Shown here one piece after another: positions 1 to 7,100 of a DNA stretch of 11,981 nucleotides. Each line of letters begins with the position of its first letter. Position 1 is the stretch's first letter. The stretch is from an uncultured Blautia sp. (GTDB lineage: Bacteria > Bacillota > Clostridia > Lachnospirales > Lachnospiraceae), in assembly GCA_900553515.1 (NCBI GenBank), contig USDN01000078.1:1-11981 (forward strand), given 5' to 3'. The translations under genes were made by a program, and so were the position numbers. The notes under the pieces are model-generated. The model did not search any database. It saw only the letters and a program-made list of their open reading frames with translations, and had not been told where the DNA came from.

Positions 1-51
1 AGACACCGCCCTTTCACGGCGGTAACAGGGGTTCAAATCCCCTTGGAGTCA
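1..51 (+). tRNA. tRNA-Glu (anticodon TTC), 5' truncated by window edge
   Basis: The 3' part of a tRNA is present. The anticodon stem is CCGCC (6-10) paired with GGCGG (18-22) around the loop CTTTCAC, giving anticodon TTC at 13-15, which reads GAA/GAG glutamate codons. The T-arm is AGGGG-TTCAAAT-CCCCT, followed by the 3' acceptor strand TGGAGTC and discriminator A at 51. CCA is not encoded, so it must be added after transcription. The acceptor 5' strand and most of the D-arm lie left of the window. Confidence 0.93.
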
Positions 52-86
52 TTTTCCTTTAAGGGAAAGCATACAATATAATACAT

Positions 87-157
87 GGTGCCATAGCCAA
101 GCGGTAAGGCAAAGGTCTGCAACACCTCTATCCCCGGTTCAAATCCGGGTGGCACCT
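87..157 (+). tRNA. tRNA-Cys (anticodon GCA)
   Basis: A complete cloverleaf: acceptor GGTGCCA (87-93) pairs with TGGCACC (150-156), with discriminator T at 157. The D-arm uses GCC/GGC. The anticodon loop CTGCAAC (117-123) holds GCA at 119-121, so it reads cysteine codons. The T-arm is CCCGG-TTCAAAT-CCGGG. CCA is not encoded. The anticodon stem AAGGT/ACCTC has an A-C mismatch at its outermost pair (112 with 128), where close relatives usually have G-C. It lies 35 nt after tRNA-Glu and is probably processed from the same transcript. Confidence 0.95.
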
Positions 158-159
158 CT

Positions 160-193
160 AAAAAACCTTGAAATACAAATTTTAAGGTTTTTT
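160..193. terminator. Bidirectional intrinsic terminator between tRNA-Cys and the AraC-type gene
   Basis: AAAAAACCTTGAAAT (160-174) pairs with ATTTTAAGGTTTTTT (179-193), a 15-bp stem with one G-T wobble and loop ACAA. Each arm ends in a run of six A or T, so either strand gives a hairpin followed by U residues. It would end the plus-strand tRNA transcript and the minus-strand regulator transcript. The stop codon and last codons of the regulator lie inside the right arm. The stem is A/T rich, so strength is uncertain. Confidence 0.7.
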
Positions 194-1063
194 ATTGTGT
201 ATAAAATCATCAGGAGGGACTGCCTGATTACGGAAATCAGATGGAGGGATCCCCACCTGTTTTTTAAACAGTCGACTGAAATATAAGGGATTATCGTAGC
301 CTACAATGGATGCCACTTCTGAAACAGAATATGTGGTTGTCCTAAGGAGTGTTTTGGCATTTGTAATACGAAGGTTCAGAATATACTGCATAGGCGTAAG
401 AGCATGATATCGTTTAAAATTACGGATGAACCAGCAGGTACTCATATGTCTGGAAGCAGCATAATCTTCTATGGAGATCTCTTCTGTAAAGTGTTCGTTA
501 AAAAATTGAGCCGCCCGTTCCATCTCCTTTTGAAGATAACGGTTCTGCCTGGAACTTTCCGGATGATGACGGCTGATCAGGAGAAAAAGTTCGTTAAGAA
601 GCAGAGACAGATACTCTTCATAGTGCGGCCTTGTCAGTTGAAGCTCCTGTATCATCTTTCGGAATATCTGGTGGTATTCCGGAGAATTTCCAACTTGCAT
701 GATTGAAGTGGATTCAAATAAATGATATTCTTTTAAAATATTTTTTACACGATTTCCTGTAAAGTGAACCCAGTAAACTTCCGTCTGATCTGTCCCATAA
801 TAAATATATTTCTGCATTTCTCTGGGCCGGTATAAAATCATATGTCCGGCATCTATAATTTCTTCTTTATTATCTAAAAAGAAATGCCCTTTTCCTGAAG
901 CAATATAAAGCAACTGATAATCAATCCTGCCTTTTGGGCGGTAAGTAGGAAGTCTTGGCTGTTTGATAAGACGGTAGGTTCCGCAGCTTCCTACAACTAA
1001 CGGTCTGGTTTTGTCTTTAAAATCAAGCAGTGAATTGTGCAGATACCCGGAATTGATATACAT
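182..1063 (-). CDS. AraC-family transcriptional regulator, probable activator of the adjacent beta-galactosidase operon
   Basis: This 293-aa protein has the two-part AraC layout. Residues about 20-110 form a cupin-like sugar-sensing domain (blocks such as LLYIASGKGHFFLDN and AGHMILYRPREMQKYIYYG). Residues about 183-283 form the double helix-turn-helix, with the first helices around ISIEDYAASRHMS and the signature YSVSEVASIVGYDNPLYFSRLFKKQVGIPPSDFR-type region at about 246-278. The ATG at 1063 follows an AAAGGAG ribosome site 4-5 nt upstream. It is divergent from lacZ, the usual arrangement for a regulator that binds the shared intergenic region and activates the operon when sugar is bound. 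The ligand, probably a beta-galactoside or galactose, is inferred from the neighbours only. No signal peptide; cytoplasmic. Confidence 0.92.
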   Translation of the reverse strand: MYINSGYLHNSLLDFKDKTRPLVVGSCGTYRLIKQPRLPTYRPKGRIDYQLLYIASGKGHFFLDNKEEIIDAGHMILYRPREMQKYIYYGTDQTEVYWVHFTGNRVKNILKEYHLFESTSIMQVGNSPEYHQIFRKMIQELQLTRPHYEEYLSLLLNELFLLISRHHPESSRQNRYLQKEMERAAQFFNEHFTEEISIEDYAASRHMSTCWFIRNFKRYHALTPMQYILNLRITNAKTLLRTTTYSVSEVASIVGYDNPLYFSRLFKKQVGIPPSDFRNQAVPPDDFIHNKKP

Positions 1064-1158
1064 AGATACTCCTTTCTTATGATAGCAGAGACAAAAAGTC
1101 TGATATATTGTTCTGTGATTTGTAATCCAAAATTCTACTTTCCTATATGAAATTTTTG

Positions 1159-1178
1159 ACAGTATATTTTTATACTGT
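1159..1178. promoter_or_regulatory. Perfect palindrome (operator candidate) in the divergent region
   Basis: ACAGTATA (1159-1166), four T, then TATACTGT (1171-1178): an 8-bp perfect inverted repeat with a 4-nt centre. It lies between the regulator and its target operon and just downstream of the possible minus-strand -10 box. A dyad of this size fits a dimeric repressor or regulator site. AraC-family proteins more often use direct repeats, so a different regulator, or an RNA hairpin in the regulator's leader, is also possible. Confidence 0.45.
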
Positions 1179-1185
1179 GGATCTG

Positions 1186-1191
1186 ATTATA
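1186..1191 (-). promoter_or_regulatory. Possible -10 box for the AraC-type gene
   Basis: On the minus strand this reads TATAAT, a perfect -10 match, about 120 nt upstream of the regulator start. No good -35 hexamer is seen 16-18 nt upstream, so it is either a weak or regulated promoter or a chance match. A start from it would fall near 1179, at the edge of the palindrome at 1159-1178. A second minus-strand candidate, TAGAAT near 1130, also lacks a convincing -35. Confidence 0.3.
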
Positions 1192-1200
1192 AGTGTATCA

Positions 1201-1217
1201 TTTTGTGCATGTTTTGT
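1201..1217 (+). promoter_or_regulatory. Direct repeat TTTTGT, candidate AraC-type activator site
   Basis: TTTTGT occurs at 1201-1206 and again at 1212-1217, 11 bp apart, about one helical turn, within the larger pair CATTTTGT / ATGTTTTGT. It sits 14-30 bp upstream of the proposed -35 of the lacZ promoter, where an activator would contact RNA polymerase. Assignment to the divergent AraC protein is inferred from spacing and position. Confidence 0.3.
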
Positions 1218-1230
1218 CTAATGGAGTTTA

Positions 1231-1260
1231 TGGACGAAATATGTAAAAAGGTAGTAAAAT
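1231..1260 (+). promoter_or_regulatory. Promoter of the lacZ-symporter operon
   Basis: TGGACG (1231-1236) and TAAAAT (1255-1260) are separated by 18 bp. The -10 matches five of six positions of the sigma-A consensus and the -35 four of six. The weak -35 suits a promoter that depends on an activator. The predicted start, near 1267, leaves a leader of about 40 nt before the ATG at 1306, with AAGGAG at 1291-1296 as the ribosome site. Confidence 0.5.
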
Positions 1261-1305
1261 CAAAGTAAATTAAAGGGAAAAAATAAGAAAAAGGAGAAAG
1301 CAAGA

Positions 1306-4300
1306 ATGATCGTGCCCAGACATTATGAAGACTTAAAAATAATGCATGAAAATACCATGCCCTGCAGAGCCTATTATATACCGGCGTCCAGAGATATGGG
1401 GTCGCTTGTAGAAAACAGAGAAGACACTGACAGAATGATCCTGCTTAACGGAAACTGGAAATTCCGATATTTTTCAAGTATTTATGATCTGCAGGAAAAA
1501 TTTTATGAACCGGGATATGAATGCAGTGATTTTGTGCAGGTAAAAGTACCGGGAGTGTGGCAGAACGACGGATATGACAGACATCAGTATACAAATGTAA
1601 GATATCCGATTCCACTGGATCCGCCTTATGTGCCTCAGGAAAACCCCTGTGGAGCCTATGTGCGGGAATTTGAATATGAGATACAAAAGGATGCACCAAA
1701 AGCTTATCTGAATTTCGAGGGTGTGGATTCCTGTTTTTATGTATGGATGAATGGGAAATATGTCGGATACAGTCAGGTTTCCCATGCTACAAGTGAATTT
1801 GATGTGACGGACATGCTTCAAAACGGAAAAAATACACTGGCTGTTCTGGTTTTAAAATGGTGTGACGGAACCTATCTGGAGGATCAGGACAAGTTTCGTA
1901 TGAGCGGCATTTTCCGTGATGTATATCTTTTAAACAGACCGGAAAATATTCTCTATGATTATTTTACGACCACGAAGTCTGAGAAAGATCAGGCAGTGGT
2001 CACGGTTCAGGCAAATTATCAGGGAGAAGCTTTTCCGGTAAAGATCACTGTGTATGACAGGGAACAGAATATCGTGGCAGTTCAGATGCTGCAGGAAAAG
2101 AGGACTTCCTTTTATACACATCAGGCAGTTTTTGAAATAAAAAATCCAAAACTCTGGAATCCGGAGCAGCCATATCTTTATACTATGGTAATAGAAGGCA
2201 GGGATGAAGTCATTACAGACCGGATCGGGATTCGTGAAATCTGTATAAAAGATGCTGTAATTTATGAGAATGAGGTTCCTGTTAAATTTAAAGGAGTCAA
2301 TCGCCATGATTCAGATCCGGTTACCGGCTTTGTCATTAGTCTGGATCAGATGAAAAAGGATCTGCAGATGATGAAACAGCATAATTTCAATGCAGTTCGC
2401 AGCAGCCATTATCCTAACGCCCCGTATTTTTATCAGCTTTGCGATCAGTATGGACTCTATGTGATCGCGGAGGCAGATAATGAAAGTCATGGAACACAGT
2501 CTCAGTATCTGAAGGATTCCAGCTGGGAAAACGTAAGCAAAAGATGGAATGAGAGGATTTCTGATAATCCGGAGTTTATACCGGCTACTCTGGACAGAAC
2601 GATGCTCTGTGTACAAAGAGAAAAAAATCGTCCAAGCATCGTGATCTGGTCCATGGGAAATGAATGTGGATACGGATGTACCTTTGAAGAGGCGCTGAAA
2701 TGGACAAAAGCTTTTGATCCCACACGGCTGACCTGTTATGAAAGTTCTTTTTACCGGAATGACAGAAGAAAGTATGATTACAGTAACATTGATGTTTTCA
2801 GCAGGATGTATCCGTCGCTGGAAGAAATACAGGAATACATGGAAAAGAAACCGGATAAGCCGTTTCTTTTGATCGAATACTGTCATGCTATGGGAAACGG
2901 ACCTGGGGATCTGGAAGATTATTTTCGTATGATCTGTCAATATCCGATCCTTTGCGGAGGCTTTGTCTGGGAATGGTGCGACCATGGGATTTATCAGGGA
3001 AAAGCGGAAAACGAAAAAGAAAAATATTTATATGGCGGTGATTTCCAGGAGGAAGTGCATGACGGCAATTTTTGCATGGATGGGCTGGTTTTTCCGGACC
3101 GCACCCCTCATACCGGACTGCTGGAATACCAGAATGTATACCGCCCTGCAAGGATCGTATCCTATGATCAGGAAAGCGGTGTGATCTGTCTGAGAAATCA
3201 TATGGATCATGTAGATCTGAAAGACTTCCTTTTTCTCACTTATGAGACCAGCTGCGACGGAATGCCTGTGGAAAAAGGAGAACTGGAGCTTTTGGAATCA
3301 ATTTGCCCTCATGAGACAGGAAGCATACAGTTGAGAGTAAAGGTTCCCGAATGTGGCAGATGCTATTTAAAAATTTCCTACCACTTAAAAAACAGTACGG
3401 ATATTCAGCCCCAGGGAAGTTTCCTGGGATTTGACGAGATACCTCTGAAAAATCAGAACAGCAGAAACCAGAAAGCAGAAAAATTGCTGCGATCCGAAAA
3501 AGACGGTTATACCTGCGCTGTTCAGGTTTGGGAAAACGACAGGTATGTATGGATAAAGGCGGACAAATTCTGTTATACCTTTAATAAGCTGACCGGGCTT
3601 TTTGAGAGTCTGAACAGAGAAGGAGAAGAACTTCTGGATGCTCCATTAGAATTAAACATCTGGAGAGCGCCTACGGATAATGACCGGAAACTGAAGCAGC
3701 AGTGGACAGATGCCGGATATGACCGGAGCAGGACCAGAGCCTATAAAACAAGCTGGGAAATGAAAGATGGCAGGGTGATCCTGCACAGTATCCTGTCCCT
3801 TTCCGCAGTTGCTCTGCAGAAAGTCCTGGATGTAGAAGCATTATGGGAGATTTCCAATACCGGTGAGATACAGGTAAAGATGAATGTAAAAAAAGACATG
3901 GAATTTCCGCAGCTCCCCAGATTTGGTATCCGTTTATTCCTGAAAGGGGAATATGAGAAGGCTCGTTTTTATGGACTTGGCCCTCATGAAAGCTATATTG
4001 ATAAATGCCGATCCTGCAGTCACGGACTTTTTGAATCTTCCATTCAGGAACTGCATGAAGATTATCTGAGACCGCAGGAAAACGGAAGTCATACAGACTG
4101 TGATTATGTGCAGATCCTTAAAGGCGAAAAAATATTTACGGCAGCAGCGCCAAAGACATTCTCTTTTAACGTGTCTTACTTTACACAGGAGGAACTGACC
4201 CGAAAAGCACACAATTTCCAGCTGGAAAGATCCGGAAATACAGTGGTATGTCTGGATTATGCACAGAATGGAATCGGATCCAACAGCTGCGGACCGGAAT

Positions 4301-4374
4301 TAAGAAAAGAATATCAGCTGGATGCCGAAGAATTTATATTTGAGATAAAACTATTATTTGGGAAGGATGAATAA
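1306..4374 (+). CDS. lacZ: Beta-galactosidase, glycoside hydrolase family 2 (LacZ type)
   Basis: Cytoplasmic enzyme that hydrolyses terminal beta-D-galactosides, such as lactose to glucose and galactose, by a retaining mechanism. The 1022 aa match the usual LacZ length (E. coli 1024). Domains: sugar-binding jelly roll about 45-210 (motif DQDKFRMSGIFRDV at 193-206), Ig-like about 212-310, TIM barrel about 311-610, C-terminal Bgal_small_N about 760-1020 (RAPTDND near 787). The acid/base is Glu453 in WSMGNECGYG and the nucleophile is Glu524 in LLIEYCHAMGN. Glu393, His395 and Glu453 match the Mg2+ ligands of E. coli LacZ. FCMDGLVF (589-596) corresponds to the FCMNGLVF active-site loop. Near the C-terminus GSNSCGP (991-997) has Cys995 where E. 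coli has Trp999, so aglycone preference may differ. There is no signal peptide. The ATG has AAGGAG 9 nt upstream. It is first in a two-gene operon with a sugar symporter. Confidence 0.93.
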   Translation: MIVPRHYEDLKIMHENTMPCRAYYIPASRDMGSLVENREDTDRMILLNGNWKFRYFSSIYDLQEKFYEPGYECSDFVQVKVPGVWQNDGYDRHQYTNVRYPIPLDPPYVPQENPCGAYVREFEYEIQKDAPKAYLNFEGVDSCFYVWMNGKYVGYSQVSHATSEFDVTDMLQNGKNTLAVLVLKWCDGTYLEDQDKFRMSGIFRDVYLLNRPENILYDYFTTTKSEKDQAVVTVQANYQGEAFPVKITVYDREQNIVAVQMLQEKRTSFYTHQAVFEIKNPKLWNPEQPYLYTMVIEGRDEVITDRIGIREICIKDAVIYENEVPVKFKGVNRHDSDPVTGFVISLDQMKKDLQMMKQHNFNAVRSSHYPNAPYFYQLCDQYGLYVIAEADNESHGTQSQYLKDSSWENVSKRWNERISDNPEFIPATLDRTMLCVQREKNRPSIVIWSMGNECGYGCTFEEALKWTKAFDPTRLTCYESSFYRNDRRKYDYSNIDVFSRMYPSLEEIQEYMEKKPDKPFLLIEYCHAMGNGPGDLEDYFRMICQYPILCGGFVWEWCDHGIYQGKAENEKEKYLYGGDFQEEVHDGNFCMDGLVFPDRTPHTGLLEYQNVYRPARIVSYDQESGVICLRNHMDHVDLKDFLFLTYETSCDGMPVEKGELELLESICPHETGSIQLRVKVPECGRCYLKISYHLKNSTDIQPQGSFLGFDEIPLKNQNSRNQKAEKLLRSEKDGYTCAVQVWENDRYVWIKADKFCYTFNKLTGLFESLNREGEELLDAPLELNIWRAPTDNDRKLKQQWTDAGYDRSRTRAYKTSWEMKDGRVILHSILSLSAVALQKVLDVEALWEISNTGEIQVKMNVKKDMEFPQLPRFGIRLFLKGEYEKARFYGLGPHESYIDKCRSCSHGLFESSIQELHEDYLRPQENGSHTDCDYVQILKGEKIFTAAAPKTFSFNVSYFTQEELTRKAHNFQLERSGNTVVCLDYAQNGIGSNSCGPELRKEYQLDAEEFIFEIKLLFGKDE

Positions 4375-4380
4375 AGAAAA

Positions 4381-5736
4381 ATGAACGAAAAGAAATACTT
4401 GAAATGGTACAATAAGGTGGGATATGGTTCCGGTGACATTGCCGGAAATGTGGTTTATGCATTTCTGTCTTCCTTTGTCATGATCTATCTTACCAATACA
4501 GTAGGGCTGAATCCCGGTATCGTAGGAACCCTGATCGCAGTATCAAAGCTTTTTGACGGCATCACAGATGTGTTCTTTGGTTCTATGATCGATAAGACAA
4601 AGAGCCGCCTTGGAAAAGCCCGTCCGTGGATGCTGTGGGCTTATATCGGCTGTGCTGTGACTCTGGTCGCAATCTTTGCCATTCCCACAAGTATGGGAAC
4701 ATTTGCTCAGTATGCATGGTTTTTTATTGCCTATACATTATTAAACGCTGTTTTTTATACAGCGAATAATATCGCATATTCTGCACTGACTGCACTGGTG
4801 ACAAAAAACAGTAAGGAACGTGTGCAGATGGGCTCCTACCGCTTTATATTTGCGTTTTCTACCAGTCTTCTGATCCAGTCCCTGACGATTGGTTTTGTAG
4901 AATGGATGGGCGGCGGCGCTGCCGGCTGGAGAATGGTGGCTGTGATCTATGCCGTGGTCGGGCTGGCAGTAAATACGATTTCTGTATTTTCTGTAAAAGA
5001 GCTGCCGGAAGAAGAGCTAAACGATGGAAAAACATCAGGAACAGACGAAAAATATTCTCTGATTGATGCCGGGAAACTTCTTTTTACAAACAAGTATTAT
5101 GTAATGATCTGTGCGACTTATATTCTGCAGCAGATCTATACGGCAATGCTGAATATGGGTATTTATTATATGACCTATATTCTTTTAAATGAAAAACTGT
5201 ACGGAGTATTTTCCTGGGCCATTAATATCCCGCTGATTATAGCGCTTCTGATCACGCCTGTTTTAGTAGAAAAATGGAACGGGATGTATAAACTGAATCT
5301 GACAGGATATGTCATTGGTACTGTGGGAAGGGCTCTGGTAGTTCTGGCAGGTTATATGGGAAGTGTTCCTCTGATGCTCCTGTTTACAGGAATTGCGGCC
5401 TTTGGTATGGGACCGTGGCAGGGAGACATGAATGCGGTGATCGCATCCTGCTCCGAGTATACTTATCTGACAAAAAAGAAAAGAGTGGATGGAACCATGT
5501 ATTCCTGTACTTCTCTTGGAATCAAGCTGGGCGGTGGCATCGGTATTGCAATTACCGGATGGCTTCTGGATCTCAGTGGATTTGACGGAACTCTTGCAGT
5601 ACAGAGCGCTTCCTGTATCCGTATGCTCCAGATTATGTATCTGTGGATACCGGTTGTGATTACTCTGATTATTACGCTGCTGATGTCAAAGATGAATGTG
5701 GAACGTGCAAATGAAGAGCTGAAAAAGAAACTCTGA
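4381..5736 (+). CDS. GPH-family sugar:cation symporter (MelB/LacS-like)
   Basis: A 451-aa polytopic membrane protein of about 12 membrane segments from the glycoside-pentoside-hexuronide:cation symporter family (MFS fold). The family signature is near the N-terminus: KLFDGITDVFFGSMIDKTKS (56-75) followed by RLGKARPWMLW. Asp59 and Asp63 match the cation-site aspartates of MelB (Asp55, Asp59), and Asp19 in GYGSGDIAG matches the sugar-site aspartate. The protein ends after the last segment with a short basic tail, so it lacks the C-terminal IIA domain of streptococcal LacS. It starts 6 nt after the lacZ stop; the nearest ribosome-site-like GGAAGG (4361-4366) is inside the end of lacZ and unusually far (14 nt), so translation is probably coupled to lacZ. 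It likely imports the beta-galactoside cleaved by the neighbour; substrate and coupling ion are inferred. Confidence 0.9.
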   Translation: MNEKKYLKWYNKVGYGSGDIAGNVVYAFLSSFVMIYLTNTVGLNPGIVGTLIAVSKLFDGITDVFFGSMIDKTKSRLGKARPWMLWAYIGCAVTLVAIFAIPTSMGTFAQYAWFFIAYTLLNAVFYTANNIAYSALTALVTKNSKERVQMGSYRFIFAFSTSLLIQSLTIGFVEWMGGGAAGWRMVAVIYAVVGLAVNTISVFSVKELPEEELNDGKTSGTDEKYSLIDAGKLLFTNKYYVMICATYILQQIYTAMLNMGIYYMTYILLNEKLYGVFSWAINIPLIIALLITPVLVEKWNGMYKLNLTGYVIGTVGRALVVLAGYMGSVPLMLLFTGIAAFGMGPWQGDMNAVIASCSEYTYLTKKKRVDGTMYSCTSLGIKLGGGIGIAITGWLLDLSGFDGTLAVQSASCIRMLQIMYLWIPVVITLIITLLMSKMNVERANEELKKKL

Positions 5737-5763
5737 TCCATTATTAAAGAGGTTCTTTCTCAA

Positions 5764-5805
5764 AAAAAACACCCTGGGGATCCGAGGATCACCAGGGTGT
5801 TTTTT
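5764..5805. terminator. Strong bidirectional intrinsic terminator between convergent operons
   Basis: The arm AAAAAACACCCTGG (5764-5777) pairs with CCAGGGTGTTTTTT (5792-5805). The stem extends further after a G-A mismatch with GATC (5779-5782) against GATC (5787-5790). GC-rich core pairs followed by six T on either strand make it a good terminator in both directions. It ends the lacZ-symporter transcript and the minus-strand pyrC transcript, whose stop codon is at 5812-5814. Confidence 0.9.
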
Positions 5806-5811
5806 ATCGGT

Positions 5812-7074
5812 TTATCCCTTATAAACCACTTCTCCACGGCAGATAGTATAATGGATCTTTCCATAAAGTTCAGCGCCTTTAAACGGTGTATTTGAAGATT
5901 TGGAAAGGAAGGTGTCCGCAGTCCATTTTTCATCCGGATCAAAAATTACCAGATCTGCCGGGGCGCCTTTTTCAATGGAGCCGGAAGGAAGATGGTAAAG
6001 TGCGGCAGGATTCCAGGTCATTTTTTCCAGAAGCTCCATAAGTGTCAGATGACCGGTTCTTACGAGATTTGTGATACCAAGACCAAGGGAGGTTTCCAGA
6101 CCGGTGATGCCGCTGGGGGCTTCTGTAAGAGGTTTGTTTTTTTCTTCCTCACTGTGGGGCGCATGGTCTGTGGCGATCAGGTCGATGGTGCCGTCCTTCA
6201 GGCCTTCTATGATGGCAAGGCGGTCCTTTTCAGTGCGGAGAGGAGGATTCATTTTTGCCAGAGTACCATAGGTGAGTATCGCATCTTCTGTCAGTGTAAA
6301 ATGGTGAGGTGTCGCTTCAGCGTGGATATCGGCTCCCAGTTGTTTTGCAAGGCGCACCAGTGCAACAGAGTTTCCGGAGCTGATGTGCTGGATCACTACA
6401 GGAGCTTTGGTATGGAGAGCAAGCATACAGTCCCGGGCTACCATAACTTCTTCGGCAATGGAAGGAGAGCCTTTTATCCCCAGTTTTTTTGATACTTCTC
6501 CGGCATTGATCCCATTATTGGTGATAAAGCTTTTGTCTTCCTCATGAAGACTGATGGGCATATTTAATTCTGCCGCTTTTTCCATGGCGCGGCTGCAGAA
6601 ATCTGCATCCAGAAGCGGGATACCGTCATCGGTAAAACCGCAGGCTCCGGCAGCTTTCAGAGCGTCAAAGTCGTTCATGACCTCACCTTTTAAGCCCTGA
6701 GAAACAGCGGCTGTCTGGTAGATGTGGATCTTTTCTTTTTGTCCCCGGGTAAGGACGTCCTTCAGAGTTTCCACAGAATCAACGGTGGGCTTTGTGTTGG
6801 CCATACAGATGACTGAGGTCACGCCGCCTTTTGCGGCTGCCAGGGCGCCTGTATGCAGGTCCTCTTTATAGGTAAGACCGGGATCACGGAAATGGATATG
6901 GGTATCGATCAGGCCGGGGGCAGCGGTAAGTCCGTTCAGATCAAGAACCTGCTCGTTTTCTAACGGGGCAAGCCCGGCGCCAAGCTCAGATATCAGCCCA
7001 TTTGTGATACGGATATCAGTGGTCTGTTCCGTACCCGTGCGGGGGTTCACAAGGAAACCATTTTTTAATAACAT
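5812..7074 (-). CDS. pyrC: Dihydroorotase, class I
   Basis: Cytoplasmic zinc enzyme of de novo pyrimidine synthesis: interconverts N-carbamoyl-L-aspartate and L-dihydroorotate. At 420 aa it has the class I length (about 420-430). The amidohydrolase barrel shows the metal-binding HxH at His59/His61 in DTHIHFRDPG, the GFTDDG motif with Asp149/Asp150, His177 in ISLHEED, His230 in VIQHIS and the catalytic Asp303 in ATDHAPHSEEE, so all key residues are present. MANTKP at 91-96 is also typical. The ATG at 7074 has AAGGAGG 8 nt upstream. It lies 26 nt downstream of the DHHW gene with no terminator between, so it is probably the last gene of that operon rather than of a pyr operon; a promoter inside the DHHW gene cannot be excluded. 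Confidence 0.95.
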   Translation of the reverse strand: MLLKNGFLVNPRTGTEQTTDIRITNGLISELGAGLAPLENEQVLDLNGLTAAPGLIDTHIHFRDPGLTYKEDLHTGALAAAKGGVTSVICMANTKPTVDSVETLKDVLTRGQKEKIHIYQTAAVSQGLKGEVMNDFDALKAAGACGFTDDGIPLLDADFCSRAMEKAAELNMPISLHEEDKSFITNNGINAGEVSKKLGIKGSPSIAEEVMVARDCMLALHTKAPVVIQHISSGNSVALVRLAKQLGADIHAEATPHHFTLTEDAILTYGTLAKMNPPLRTEKDRLAIIEGLKDGTIDLIATDHAPHSEEEKNKPLTEAPSGITGLETSLGLGITNLVRTGHLTLMELLEKMTWNPAALYHLPSGSIEKGAPADLVIFDPDEKWTADTFLSKSSNTPFKGAELYGKIHYTICRGEVVYKG

Positions 7075-7100
7075 AGATAAGTCCTCCTTTGGGATTTGAT

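Noticed and set aside
53..69. Small inverted repeat TTTCCT/GGGAAA between the two tRNAs
   Set aside because: The stem is about 6 bp and is not followed by a T-run, so it is not a convincing terminator; it is more likely a processing spacer.
1156..1161. Perfect TTGACA on the plus strand as a -35 box for lacZ
   Set aside because: No -10 lies 16-18 bp downstream: TATACT is only 9 bp away and TTATAA about 25 bp. Part of the match belongs to the palindrome.
2311..2985. Open frame of 224 codons on the minus strand inside lacZ
   Set aside because: It lies opposite the catalytic barrel of LacZ, and the protein has no family features; it is a chance frame.
5992..6492. Open frame of 166 codons on the plus strand opposite pyrC
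   Set aside because: Antisense to a fully conserved dihydroorotase, without ribosome site or recognisable domain.
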